A DNA stretch of 10,437 bases from an uncultured Bacteroidales bacterium. GTDB lineage: Bacteria > Bacteroidota > Bacteroidia > Bacteroidales > UBA932. The stretch spans positions 1 through 10,437 of the forward strand of contig CAJOMB010000082.1 in the NCBI GenBank assembly GCA_905235615.1, in the 5' to 3' direction. Numbering within the stretch: position 1 is the stretch's first letter; every line of letters starts with the position of its first letter. Below are positions 1 through 6,066 of the stretch, in pieces. Below the pieces are notes generated by a model. That model saw nothing but the letters and a program-made list of their open reading frames with translations, was not told where the DNA came from and made no database searches. Made by a program: the position numbers and the translations under genes.

Positions 1-90
1 ATGCCGTCTCAAAAACAGGTGACACAAAAAAGTCTTTAGATAAACTCACGCCAGGCTCCGGAAAAGCCTCAGTAGGATCTACCCATCGAC

Positions 91-122
91 TTTCTATGTC
101 ACCTGTAGAGGCGACATAGAAA
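91..122. repeat. Perfect 10-bp inverted repeat (hairpin)
   Basis: TTTCTATGTC at 91-100 is the exact reverse complement of GACATAGAAA at 113-122, with a 12-nt loop. Part of the left arm and loop, GTCACCTG at 98-105, is also complementary to CAGGTGAC at 16-23, so two mutually exclusive pairings are possible. No T-run follows, so this is not an intrinsic terminator. Function unknown. Confidence 0.5.
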
Positions 123-173
123 ATCTTGATGTAGGGCCTACAATTTAATTTTTCCGGATTAAGCGTGTACCCT

Positions 174-207
174 AAACAAAATTCCTAAGCTATTTTGTTT
201 TTTATTT
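174..207 (+). terminator. Possible AT-rich terminator hairpin reading rightward
   Basis: AAACAAAAT (174-182) pairs perfectly with ATTTTGTTT (192-200) around a 9-nt loop. T-rich sequence follows on the plus strand. This could end a plus-strand transcript entering from the left of the window. The stem is almost wholly A-T, so it would be weak, and no gene needing it is established. It does not have the polarity to terminate hipA, which reads leftward. Confidence 0.25.
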
Positions 208-293
208 TACCGAAAGGTAGGCATTATTTGGCAGAAAACCAAATTCCTTGCCGCGATTGCACACAGAACGCACTCTACACCAGTGGCCGACTT

Positions 294-1436
294 TTATCTT
301 TTCTCTTGTGTGAGTTTATTTACGACAGGAAGATTTTGGGAGCAGACTTTTTCTACCTCATCAATTATTACCAGACATCTGGAGCGGGGAATCCTGATTT
401 CGGTGCCGGCTTTGATTACCCATTGGAGGTCAGGATTGCCGTTGTAAAACAGCGATGTGGCATGTTCTCCCTTTGAGCCTTGTGGAGAATAGGTTATATC
501 GTATGCGGGAGCAAGAGACCATTTCCCGTCATCGAAGATAAAGGAGAAGTTGTTGGCATGGTCGTCCTTATTGATGGCGACAATGTTCATTACCATTCGC
601 CGGAACATTTCTTCCACCTGAGAAGGGTCTTGGGTGAGGTATCCTGTTAAAGCCAGCAGATGGGTGTAATCAACATCCTGCCGTCTGAAGTCAGTTTTGA
701 GCAGTGCGGCGGCAGTCAGCACGTGCTTCTTCTCTCCACAAGAGTCCATGTCGAATCGTTCTATGGCGAAATACTTATCCTTTACGAGGCCGATTCTCGG
801 AATGTTTATTCCAGCTTCACGCGCCGTCTTCATATAGAGGAACTCTGTCTTGCCGATGTCAGCAGAATCATAGACGTGCCTGAATTTGACAATCCAGTGC
901 GAACCGTTCTTGGCTTGCATGGCAACTTTCGGCCGTGCTCCGCCAGAGTTCGCACTATTGTAATACAGGTACGAGGCATCTCCGGAGCTTTTTTCAGACA
1001 GGACATCAAGCGCTTCTTCCTGGATTTCGTCAAGTTTGGAAACGTCTTTCAGTTCGCTCTGGGTTCGGACTCCCGGCATCATCGGCAGATAGGAAAGCGC
1101 ACCCATTCCGGCCGTCCCAATGATGGAGAGCCTTTGCAGGGGGGTGAGTTCCCTAAGGGATGAATTGTTTCTGCGGAGCATTCTGTCAAGAAGATATAAA
1201 CCGTACCCGTCAGGAAGGCTGTTTTCAAATGTAGCGAAGTTCCCGCCGAAAAGGTCTTTATTCGCATAGAAAAGTCCACTCTGAAGTGGAAGTTCGGTGG
1301 GTGAAAGGGAAAAGCCGTTGGAAATCCAGGACTTGTCGTACTCGAAGACGCAAACGCCGCCAGACGGGTCCATCTGCAGTGTTCCCACCGACTCGTTTTG
1401 ATATAGAACTTTTATTTTCCGTATATCAACCATCAT
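294..1436 (-). CDS. hipA: HipA-family serine/threonine kinase toxin
   Basis: This is a probable HipA-type toxin kinase of a type II toxin-antitoxin pair. In E. coli, HipA phosphorylates glutamyl-tRNA synthetase and induces persistence; the target here is unknown. The N-terminal subdomain (about 5-105) has the family pattern, including LPDGYGLYLLDR (74-85). A Gly-rich loop GGARPK follows at 165-170, with nearby Ser161 and Ser164 where HipA carries its autophosphorylated serine. WIVKF contributes the ATP-binding Lys184. The catalytic loop KDDHANNFS puts Asp291 and Asn296 at the positions of E. coli Asp309 and Asn314, and LAPAYD supplies the metal-binding Asp313. At 380 residues it is shorter than E. 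coli HipA (440) but not evidently truncated, so the kinase looks intact. The start is ATG, followed by a second Met. It overlaps the upstream antitoxin gene by 4 nt (ATGA). Base composition is much lower in GC than in the following genes, which suggests transfer. Confidence 0.9.
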   Translation of the reverse strand: MMVDIRKIKVLYQNESVGTLQMDPSGGVCVFEYDKSWISNGFSLSPTELPLQSGLFYANKDLFGGNFATFENSLPDGYGLYLLDRMLRRNNSSLRELTPLQRLSIIGTAGMGALSYLPMMPGVRTQSELKDVSKLDEIQEEALDVLSEKSSGDASYLYYNSANSGGARPKVAMQAKNGSHWIVKFRHVYDSADIGKTEFLYMKTAREAGINIPRIGLVKDKYFAIERFDMDSCGEKKHVLTAAALLKTDFRRQDVDYTHLLALTGYLTQDPSQVEEMFRRMVMNIVAINKDDHANNFSFIFDDGKWSLAPAYDITYSPQGSKGEHATSLFYNGNPDLQWVIKAGTEIRIPRSRCLVIIDEVEKVCSQNLPVVNKLTQEKR

Positions 1437-1744
1437 CTCCCTTTCCTCCTGTCTTTGTTTCGGTTTATTGTTTCCAGTTCAGCTGAAGTTGAATACTTTG
1501 TATGCCCGAGGATTGCCGTCATCTCGTCAAAGTAATCAAACTCTATAGCGATTCGGCAGAAGGACTCAAGTGAAATTTTACCGGTCTGTTCGAAACGGGC
1601 TATGGTTGGTGCCGGAACGCCGATGTTCTTTGCCAGCGTGTTCCTGCTGTATCCTTTTTCGAGTCGGCGGGCTTTGCAGTTTTGCGCCAGCCGATTCATC
1701 AGAAGTTGAGGATTCCGCTTGTAATTGTCAAGTCTATATTGCAT
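1433..1744 (-). CDS. hipB: HipB-like XRE-family antitoxin and repressor
   Basis: A 103-residue helix-turn-helix protein of the XRE/Cro family. The HTH lies at about residues 20-72, with the recognisable core NTLAKNIGVPAPTIARFEQTG (35-55) followed by ISLESFCRIAIEF. The C-terminal tail (about 82-103) is charged and probably flexible, as in HipB antitoxins. It is expected to bind its partner HipA, neutralise it and repress the shared promoter. The gene precedes hipA and overlaps it by 4 nt (ATGA), the usual antitoxin-first, translationally coupled order. The leader contains A/T-rich inverted repeats (1741-1750 with 1788-1797, and 1784-1793) that are reasonable operator candidates. Assignment rests on the HTH plus the hipA neighbour; on its own it would only be an XRE regulator. 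Confidence 0.87.
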   Translation of the reverse strand: MQYRLDNYKRNPQLLMNRLAQNCKARRLEKGYSRNTLAKNIGVPAPTIARFEQTGKISLESFCRIAIEFDYFDEMTAILGHTKYSTSAELETINRNKDRRKGR

Positions 1745-1797
1745 ATTATACTATTTGTTATTGCCATAAATCCCCTGTTTCAAATAATATTATATGC
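1741..1797 (-). promoter_or_regulatory. Candidate HipB operator: inverted repeats at the hipBA leader
   Basis: GCATATTATA (1741-1750, covering the hipB start codon) and TATTATATGC (1788-1797) are inverted copies with one mismatch. The second lies beside a perfect 10-bp palindrome ATAATATTAT (1784-1793), and CAAATA recurs directly at 1781 and 1797. Autorepression through inverted repeats is known for HipB. The assignment here is inference, and AT-rich DNA yields such repeats by chance more easily. Confidence 0.35.
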
Positions 1798-1804
1798 AAA
1801 TATA
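1797..1804 (-). promoter_or_regulatory. Bacteroidetes -7 element for hipBA
   Basis: Read leftward, the sequence is TATATTTG, matching the Bacteroidetes primary sigma -7 consensus TAnnTTTG. It lies about 52 nt upstream of the hipB ATG and abuts the candidate operator. No clear TTTG -33 element is seen at the expected spacing. Confidence 0.4.
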
Positions 1805-1828
1805 GAAAAACGAAAGGACATTTCCAAG

Positions 1829-2863
1829 TCATATCCCGTACACGCCTTCGGCGGCCGGGGTTTCGGCACCCCAGCGTTCCGACACGTAGTCCAGGGTGGA
1901 GAAAATCTCTGCGGGGTCCTTGGAGGTGACCAGTTTGATGCGGGTGTCTTTGAAGTCCCGCAGGCCCTTGAAGTAGCAGCTGAGGTGGCGGCGCATTTCA
2001 TACACGCCGGTCACCGGGCCTTTGAGGTCCAAAGACAGTTGGAAATGGCGTTTGGCCAGGGCCACGCGGTCCCGGACGCTCATGGGCGGCAGCTCCTCGC
2101 CGGTGTCCAGCAGGTGCCGGATTTCCGTGAAAATCCAGGGATGGCCGAAGCTGGCGCGCCCCACCATGATGCCGTCCACACCGTATTTTTCAAAGGCTTC
2201 CTTCGCCTTTTGGGCGCTGTTAATATCTCCGTTCCCTATAATAGGGATGTGCATCCGGGGATTGTTCTTCACCTGGCCGATAAGCGTCCAGTCGGCCTCG
2301 CCCTTGTACATCTGGCAGCGGGTGCGCCCGTGGATGGTAAGGGCCGATATTCCGCAGTCCTGCAGCCTTTCGGCCAGGTCCACGATGATTTTGGAACCCT
2401 CGTCCCAGCCTAAGCGGGTTTTCACGGTGACGGGCTTGTCGGGGACGGCCTCCACGATGGCCCTGGTGATGGCCACCATCTTGTCGGGCTCCTTCATCAT
2501 GCCGCTGCCGGCACCCCGGCCGGCGATTTTGCTCACCGGGCAGCCGAAGTTGATGTCGATGATATCGGCCCCGTGCCCTCCGGCCAGCGCTGCAGCGTTG
2601 GCGGCCATTTTGGCGGCGTCCACCATGGCCTCCGGGATGCTGCCGTAGATTTGCACGGCCACCGGCGCCTCTTCCTCCAGCGTGTGCATCTTGGCGATGG
2701 TCTTGGAAACATCCCGCACCAGGCCGTCGGAACTCACGAACTCCGTGGTGACCATGGCCGCCCCCGCTTCCCGGCAAAGAATGCGGAAGGAGGCGTCCGT
2801 GACGTCCTCCATGGGCGCCAGCGTCACCGGCCTTTCGCCTAAATCTATGTCGCCTATCTTCAC
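1829..2863 (-). CDS. dusB: tRNA-dihydrouridine synthase (DusB type)
   Basis: A flavin enzyme that reduces uridine to dihydrouridine in the D-loop of tRNAs, acting in the cytoplasm with NADPH. The TIM-barrel Dus signatures are complete: LAPMEDVTDASFR (15-27), QIYG (71-74), the catalytic-cysteine motif NFGCPV with Cys108, a VKTRLGWD segment with Lys148, TIHGRTR with His178, GNGD (210-213) and the FMN-phosphate motif GIMVGRAS (231-238). A C-terminal helical domain follows. Length, 344 residues, is normal. The start is GTG at 2863, chosen because the family N-terminus MKIG-I-LGERP begins there and no ATG precedes it closely. It is divergent from pfkA with only 53 nt between them. It is monocistronic as far as can be seen, and no terminator is evident before hipB. 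Confidence 0.95.
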   Translation of the reverse strand: MKIGDIDLGERPVTLAPMEDVTDASFRILCREAGAAMVTTEFVSSDGLVRDVSKTIAKMHTLEEEAPVAVQIYGSIPEAMVDAAKMAANAAALAGGHGADIIDINFGCPVSKIAGRGAGSGMMKEPDKMVAITRAIVEAVPDKPVTVKTRLGWDEGSKIIVDLAERLQDCGISALTIHGRTRCQMYKGEADWTLIGQVKNNPRMHIPIIGNGDINSAQKAKEAFEKYGVDGIMVGRASFGHPWIFTEIRHLLDTGEELPPMSVRDRVALAKRHFQLSLDLKGPVTGVYEMRRHLSCYFKGLRDFKDTRIKLVTSKDPAEIFSTLDYVSERWGAETPAAEGVYGI

Positions 2864-2867
2864 GCTG

Positions 2868-2875
2868 CAAATTTA
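2868..2875 (-). promoter_or_regulatory. Possible -7 element directly against the dusB start
   Basis: Read leftward the sequence is TAAATTTG, a match to TAnnTTTG, ending only 4 nt before the GTG start of dusB. If used, the transcript would have almost no leader. A chance match in AT-rich spacer is a real alternative, and no -33 element is seen. Confidence 0.3.
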
Positions 2876-2888
2876 GCGAAAAAATGAC

Positions 2889-2896
2889 TATCTTTG
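2889..2896 (+). promoter_or_regulatory. Bacteroidetes -7 element for pfkA-lpxK
   Basis: TATCTTTG matches the TAnnTTTG consensus and ends 20 nt before the pfkA ATG. The same octamer occurs at both divergent promoters near 9610-9638. The leader after it is A-rich, with no strong Shine-Dalgarno sequence, as is usual in Bacteroidetes. Confidence 0.6.
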
Positions 2897-2916
2897 TAGA
2901 ATAAAAAACACGCGAT

Positions 2917-3906
2917 ATGGAAAGAAACTTGAAAACCATCGGCATCCTGACCTCCGGAGGAGACGCTCCGGGCATGAACGCCGCCATCCGTGCCGTCACC
3001 CGTACGGCGCGTTTTAACAATATGAACGTGGTGGGTATCATGAGAGGATACCAGGGCCTTATCGACAAGGAATTCGTGAAATTCACCTCTTCCAGCGTGT
3101 CCAACACCATCCAGCGCGGAGGCACCATCCTCAAGACCGCCCGCTGCGCAGAGTTCCTCACCCCGGAGGGCCGCAAAAAAGCCTACGAAAACATGGTGGA
3201 AGCCCAGATTGACGCCCTGGTGGTCATCGGCGGAAACGGTTCCCTCACGGGCGCCCAGCTCTTTGCAAGGGAGTACGACATTCCCATCATCGGCCTGCCC
3301 GGAACCATTGACAACGACCTGTATGGAACGGACTCCACCATCGGCTACGACAGCGCCCTCAACACCATCGTGGAATGTGTGGACAAAATCCGCGACACCG
3401 CCAACTCCCACGACCGCATCTTCTTTATCGAGGTGATGGGACGGGATGCCGGTTTCCTGGCCCAGAACAGTGCCATCGCCTCCGGCGCAGAGGCCGCCAT
3501 CATCCCGGAAAGCGCCACGGACGTGGACCAGTTGGCCGAATTCATCGAACGCGGCAAGCGCAAGAGCAAGAACAGCGCCATCGTGCTGGTGAGCGAAGCC
3601 CAGAAGAACGGCGTGGGCGGGGCCATGTACTATGCCGAGCGTATCAAGAAGGAATATCCCCAGTTTGACGCCCGCGTCACCATCCTGGGCCACCTGCAGC
3701 GCGGCGGCAAGCCCACGGCCTACGACCGCATCCTGGCCTCCCGCATGGGATATGCCGCCATCGACGCCCTGCTGGAAGGCCAGCGCAACGTGATGATCGG
3801 CATCAAGAACGACGAAATCGTGTACGTGCCCATTTCCAAGGCCATCAAGATGGACAAGCCCATCAATCAGGAGCTCATCTCCGTGCTTAACGTCCTTTCG
3901 ATGTAA
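2917..3906 (+). CDS. pfkA: 6-phosphofructokinase, probably ATP-dependent
   Basis: Phosphorylates fructose 6-phosphate to the 1,6-bisphosphate, the committed step of glycolysis. Motifs in order: TSGGDAPGMNAAIRAV (12-27, nucleotide site), GGNGS (105-109), PGTIDND (128-134, with catalytic Asp132), MGRDAGFLA (174-182) and GHLQRGG followed by YDRILASRMG (258-278, sugar-phosphate site). Gly108 and Gly129 occupy the positions that carry Asp and Lys in PPi-dependent enzymes, which points to ATP as donor. Asn107 replaces the Asp of the usual GGDGS motif, which contacts Mg in E. coli PFK-1. Length (329 residues) is normal for the short bacterial form. It is the first gene of a two-gene unit: its TAA overlaps the lpxK ATG by one base (TAATG). 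Confidence 0.96.
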   Translation: MERNLKTIGILTSGGDAPGMNAAIRAVTRTARFNNMNVVGIMRGYQGLIDKEFVKFTSSSVSNTIQRGGTILKTARCAEFLTPEGRKKAYENMVEAQIDALVVIGGNGSLTGAQLFAREYDIPIIGLPGTIDNDLYGTDSTIGYDSALNTIVECVDKIRDTANSHDRIFFIEVMGRDAGFLAQNSAIASGAEAAIIPESATDVDQLAEFIERGKRKSKNSAIVLVSEAQKNGVGGAMYYAERIKKEYPQFDARVTILGHLQRGGKPTAYDRILASRMGYAAIDALLEGQRNVMIGIKNDEIVYVPISKAIKMDKPINQELISVLNVLSM

Positions 3907-4919
3907 TGATTTACAGGCTCATTCTCTCTTTAAGGCATCTTTTTTACGACAAAGGCTGGAAAAAATCCCGGGAGGCCGATGTCCCCACCGTCTGCGTGGG
4001 CAATGTGACGGTGGGCGGTACCGGCAAGACGCCCCATACGGAACTGATTCTGCATCTGCTGATGAACAGCACCAACTGGGCCTTCTGCAATTTTGCCATG
4101 CTCTCCCGCGGGTACAAACGCCGCACCAAGGGCTTTCAGCTGGTTCCTGCAGGCGGCAGTGCCCGCCTTTACGGAGACGAGCCCGTACAGATAGCCTCCA
4201 AACTGCGCGCCGTCACCGTGGCGGTGGACAAAAACCGCATCCGGGGCTGTGAGAAACTCTGCAAAGAGAGCAACGCCCAGCTCATCGTCTTGGACGATGC
4301 CTTCCAGTACCGCAAGCTCCGCCCCACGCTGAGCATCGTGCTGGTAGATTATAACCGTCCTGTAAACAAGGACCGCCTCCTTCCCTGGGGCCACCTGCGG
4401 GATCTTCCCACCCGCATAGGAATGGCCGATGCCGTCATCGTGACCAAGTGCCCCGCCTATCTGGACGAGGCCGACAAGGTGCGCTGGCGCCGGCAGCTGG
4501 GCCTTCCAGAGGAGCATCCCCTGTTCTTCACCACCGTGCGCTACATGGCTCCGGAGCCCGTTTTCCCGGAGGCAGACCCCCACTACATCTACTCCCAGCG
4601 CCTGATATTGGTGACGGGCATCGCCAACAACGCATCCCTCCGAAGCCACCTTTCGGACAACTATAAGATTGAGCGCCGCATCGAGTACCGGGACCATCAC
4701 CGCTATACCGCGGGAGACATGAAAAAGATGGCATCGGCCGTCAAATCCCTCCCCACCGCCTGCCTCATGACCACAGAAAAAGACGCCCAGCGCATGCGGG
4801 ACGTCAAAAAAGTGCCGGACAAGGTGAAGCTGCGCCTGTTCTATGTTCCCATCAAGGCCGCCTTCCTTTCTCCGGAGGAAGAGGCCGCCTTCACGGAATT
4901 CATGCTGGGCAGGCTATAG
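3906..4919 (+). CDS. lpxK: Tetraacyldisaccharide 4'-kinase
   Basis: Phosphorylates the 4' position of the tetraacyldisaccharide precursor of lipid A, at the cytoplasmic face of the inner membrane. The P-loop GNVTVGGTGKTPH occupies residues 32-44 and has the characteristic LpxK spelling. SRGYKRRTKGF, LDDAFQYRKLRP with Asp130 and Asp131, LLPWGHLRD, a DHHRYT segment (263-268) and TTEKDAQR follow in family order. In most relatives the middle motif reads DD-FQHR; here Tyr135 replaces the His. The N-terminus carries a hydrophobic, basic segment typical of this peripheral membrane enzyme. Length (337 residues) is within the family range. It is translationally coupled to pfkA by TAATG. Its stop lies inside the 3' end of the convergent DAHP synthase gene (6-nt overlap). 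Confidence 0.95.
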   Translation: MIYRLILSLRHLFYDKGWKKSREADVPTVCVGNVTVGGTGKTPHTELILHLLMNSTNWAFCNFAMLSRGYKRRTKGFQLVPAGGSARLYGDEPVQIASKLRAVTVAVDKNRIRGCEKLCKESNAQLIVLDDAFQYRKLRPTLSIVLVDYNRPVNKDRLLPWGHLRDLPTRIGMADAVIVTKCPAYLDEADKVRWRRQLGLPEEHPLFFTTVRYMAPEPVFPEADPHYIYSQRLILVTGIANNASLRSHLSDNYKIERRIEYRDHHRYTAGDMKKMASAVKSLPTACLMTTEKDAQRMRDVKKVPDKVKLRLFYVPIKAAFLSPEEEAAFTEFMLGRL

Positions 4920-5990
4920 CTTCTGCACCCGGACGGATTCCTCATGAATCGCATTCATGATGGCGCTGACGCACTCTTCGGAGAGGCCCAGCGCCTTTCC
5001 TTTGGCAACGGCTTCGGAGAGGACCTGCTCCCATCGGCCAGCCTGGAGGATGGCCACGTTGTGCTCCTTCTTGTACTGGCCAATCTGGCGGCTCACGTTC
5101 ATGCGCTCCGCGATGAGCTTGAGAAGGTTCTCGTCCACCACGTCAATGTGGGTGCGGAGGGCGTCGATGCCTTCCTTGTAGGACTCGTTGTCGGAGGTGT
5201 TGTCCCGGATGACCAGGCTCTCCAGAAGGGTCTGCAGGTCACGCGGGGTGAGCTGCTGCTTAGCGTCGGACCAGGCCTCGGCGGGGCAGTGGTGGCTCTC
5301 CACCATGAGGCCGTCCAAGCCCAGGTCCATGGCCCGCTGGGAGAGCTCCAGCAGGTACTTGCGGTCTCCGGCCATGTGGGAAGGGTCGGCAAAGAAGGCC
5401 AGCTGCGGATAACGGGTGCGCAGTTCAATGGCAATGCGCCAGCCGGGGTCGTTCCGGTAAGGGATGGGGGCCGATGTGGAGAATCCCCGGTGAATCACGC
5501 CCAGCTTCCGGATGCCGGAGCGGTTCAGGCGCTCCAGGGCGCCGATCCACAGGTCCAGATCCGGGTTCACGGGATTCTTCACCAGCACGGGGATGTCCGT
5601 GCCTTCCAGGGCATCGGCAATCTCCTGCATGAGGAAGGGGTTGGCGCTGGTGCGGGCGCCTATCCAGATGACGTCCACCCCGTATTTGATGCACTCCAGC
5701 ACGTGTTTTTCGCTGGCCACCTCCGTGCACACCTTCATGCCGTAGGTCTCCTTCACTTTCTTCAGCCACTTGAGGCCGGGAGTGCCCACGCCCTCAAAGG
5801 AGCCCGGATGCGTGCGCGGTTTCCAGATACCGGCGCGATATACGTGAATGCCGAAGGCGTTGAGCCCCGCGGCCGTTTCCATCACCTGCTGCTCGGTCTC
5901 CGCACTGCAGGGACCGGCGATACACATGGGACGCGGCAGGGTGAAAAAGCCCCACTCTGTCCCGGGGACAATATCCAGTTCGTGTGCCAT
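4914..5990 (-). CDS. Bifunctional DAHP synthase / chorismate mutase
   Basis: Two enzymes in one chain. The N-terminal domain (about 15-255) is a type I-beta DAHP synthase, which condenses PEP and erythrose 4-phosphate to start the shikimate pathway. It shows AGPCSAE (25-31), RAGIWKPRT (52-60), KNPVNPD (138-144), HRGF (167-170), DPSH (202-205) and ESHH (231-234). The C-terminal domain (about 270-358) is an AroQ-fold chorismate mutase, recognised by IDVVDENLLKLIAERM, QIGQYKKEHN and the GRWEQVL helix. This synthase-first order is the common Bacteroidetes arrangement. In related fusions the mutase domain can mediate feedback control by prephenate; whether it does here is not visible. It is the last gene of the aromatic unit, 62 nt after tyrA, and the spacer is largely the 6006-6066 inverted repeat. 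Its stop overlaps lpxK. Confidence 0.95.
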   Translation of the reverse strand: MAHELDIVPGTEWGFFTLPRPMCIAGPCSAETEQQVMETAAGLNAFGIHVYRAGIWKPRTHPGSFEGVGTPGLKWLKKVKETYGMKVCTEVASEKHVLECIKYGVDVIWIGARTSANPFLMQEIADALEGTDIPVLVKNPVNPDLDLWIGALERLNRSGIRKLGVIHRGFSTSAPIPYRNDPGWRIAIELRTRYPQLAFFADPSHMAGDRKYLLELSQRAMDLGLDGLMVESHHCPAEAWSDAKQQLTPRDLQTLLESLVIRDNTSDNESYKEGIDALRTHIDVVDENLLKLIAERMNVSRQIGQYKKEHNVAILQAGRWEQVLSEAVAKGKALGLSEECVSAIMNAIHEESVRVQKL

Positions 5991-6005
5991 AATCTATTCT
6001 TTTAC

Positions 6006-6066
6006 AGATACTTCGGCGAAGGCCTCAGGATGACATCCTGTCATGCTGAGCGTCAGCGAAGAATCT
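6006..6066. repeat. Long imperfect inverted repeat of the TGTCATnCTGAG family
   Basis: The arms are 6006-6035 and 6039-6066, with a 3-nt loop TCC. Read outward from the loop, both arms run TGTCAT-N-CTGAG, then a variable GC-rich middle, then GCGAAG or CCGAAG, then N-ATCT. The right arm covers the last codons and the stop of tyrA, so the tyrA C-terminus ILR-stop is encoded by repeat sequence. It fills most of the spacer between tyrA and the DAHP synthase gene. It resembles widely dispersed REP-like repeats. It lacks a T-run, so if it acts at the RNA level it is more likely an mRNA stability or processing hairpin than a terminator. Confidence 0.75.

Larger units (their letters stand above)
1..293. 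other. Gene-free, hairpin-rich stretch at the window edge
   Basis: No convincing gene is visible here. It lies downstream of the hipA stop and is AT-richer than the core genes. Several short inverted repeats follow one another: AGGCT/AGCCT (53-57 with 65-69), GTAG/CTAC (72-75 with 79-82), a 10-bp perfect stem (91-100 with 113-122), TGTAGG/CCTACA (130-142), a 9-bp AT stem followed by T-rich sequence (174-182 with 192-200) and TTTGG/CCAAA (227-231 with 239-243). An open frame from the left edge to a TAG at 117-119 could be the tail of a plus-strand gene, but its 38 residues match nothing I recognise. Whether the stretch holds a structured RNA, a decayed gene or only spacer cannot be decided from sequence alone. 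Confidence 0.5.

Noticed and set aside
3..119. Open frame from the left edge to a TAG at 117-119, possible 3' end of a plus-strand gene
   Set aside because: Only 38 residues, Ser/Lys/Thr-rich, with no motif I recognise. The weak hairpin downstream (174-207) is suggestive but not enough.
195..476. Plus-strand 93-residue open frame
   Set aside because: Overlaps the hipA 3' end in antisense, with no recognisable domain; hipA has clear kinase motifs on the other strand.
2220..3176. Minus-strand open frame across dusB, the promoter spacer and pfkA
   Set aside because: Runs through both divergent promoters and out of frame through dusB; repetitive Arg/Gly/His translation.
6006..6066. Intrinsic terminator between tyrA and the DAHP synthase gene
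   Set aside because: The stem is long, but no T-run follows on either strand, and the sequence belongs to a dispersed-looking repeat family.
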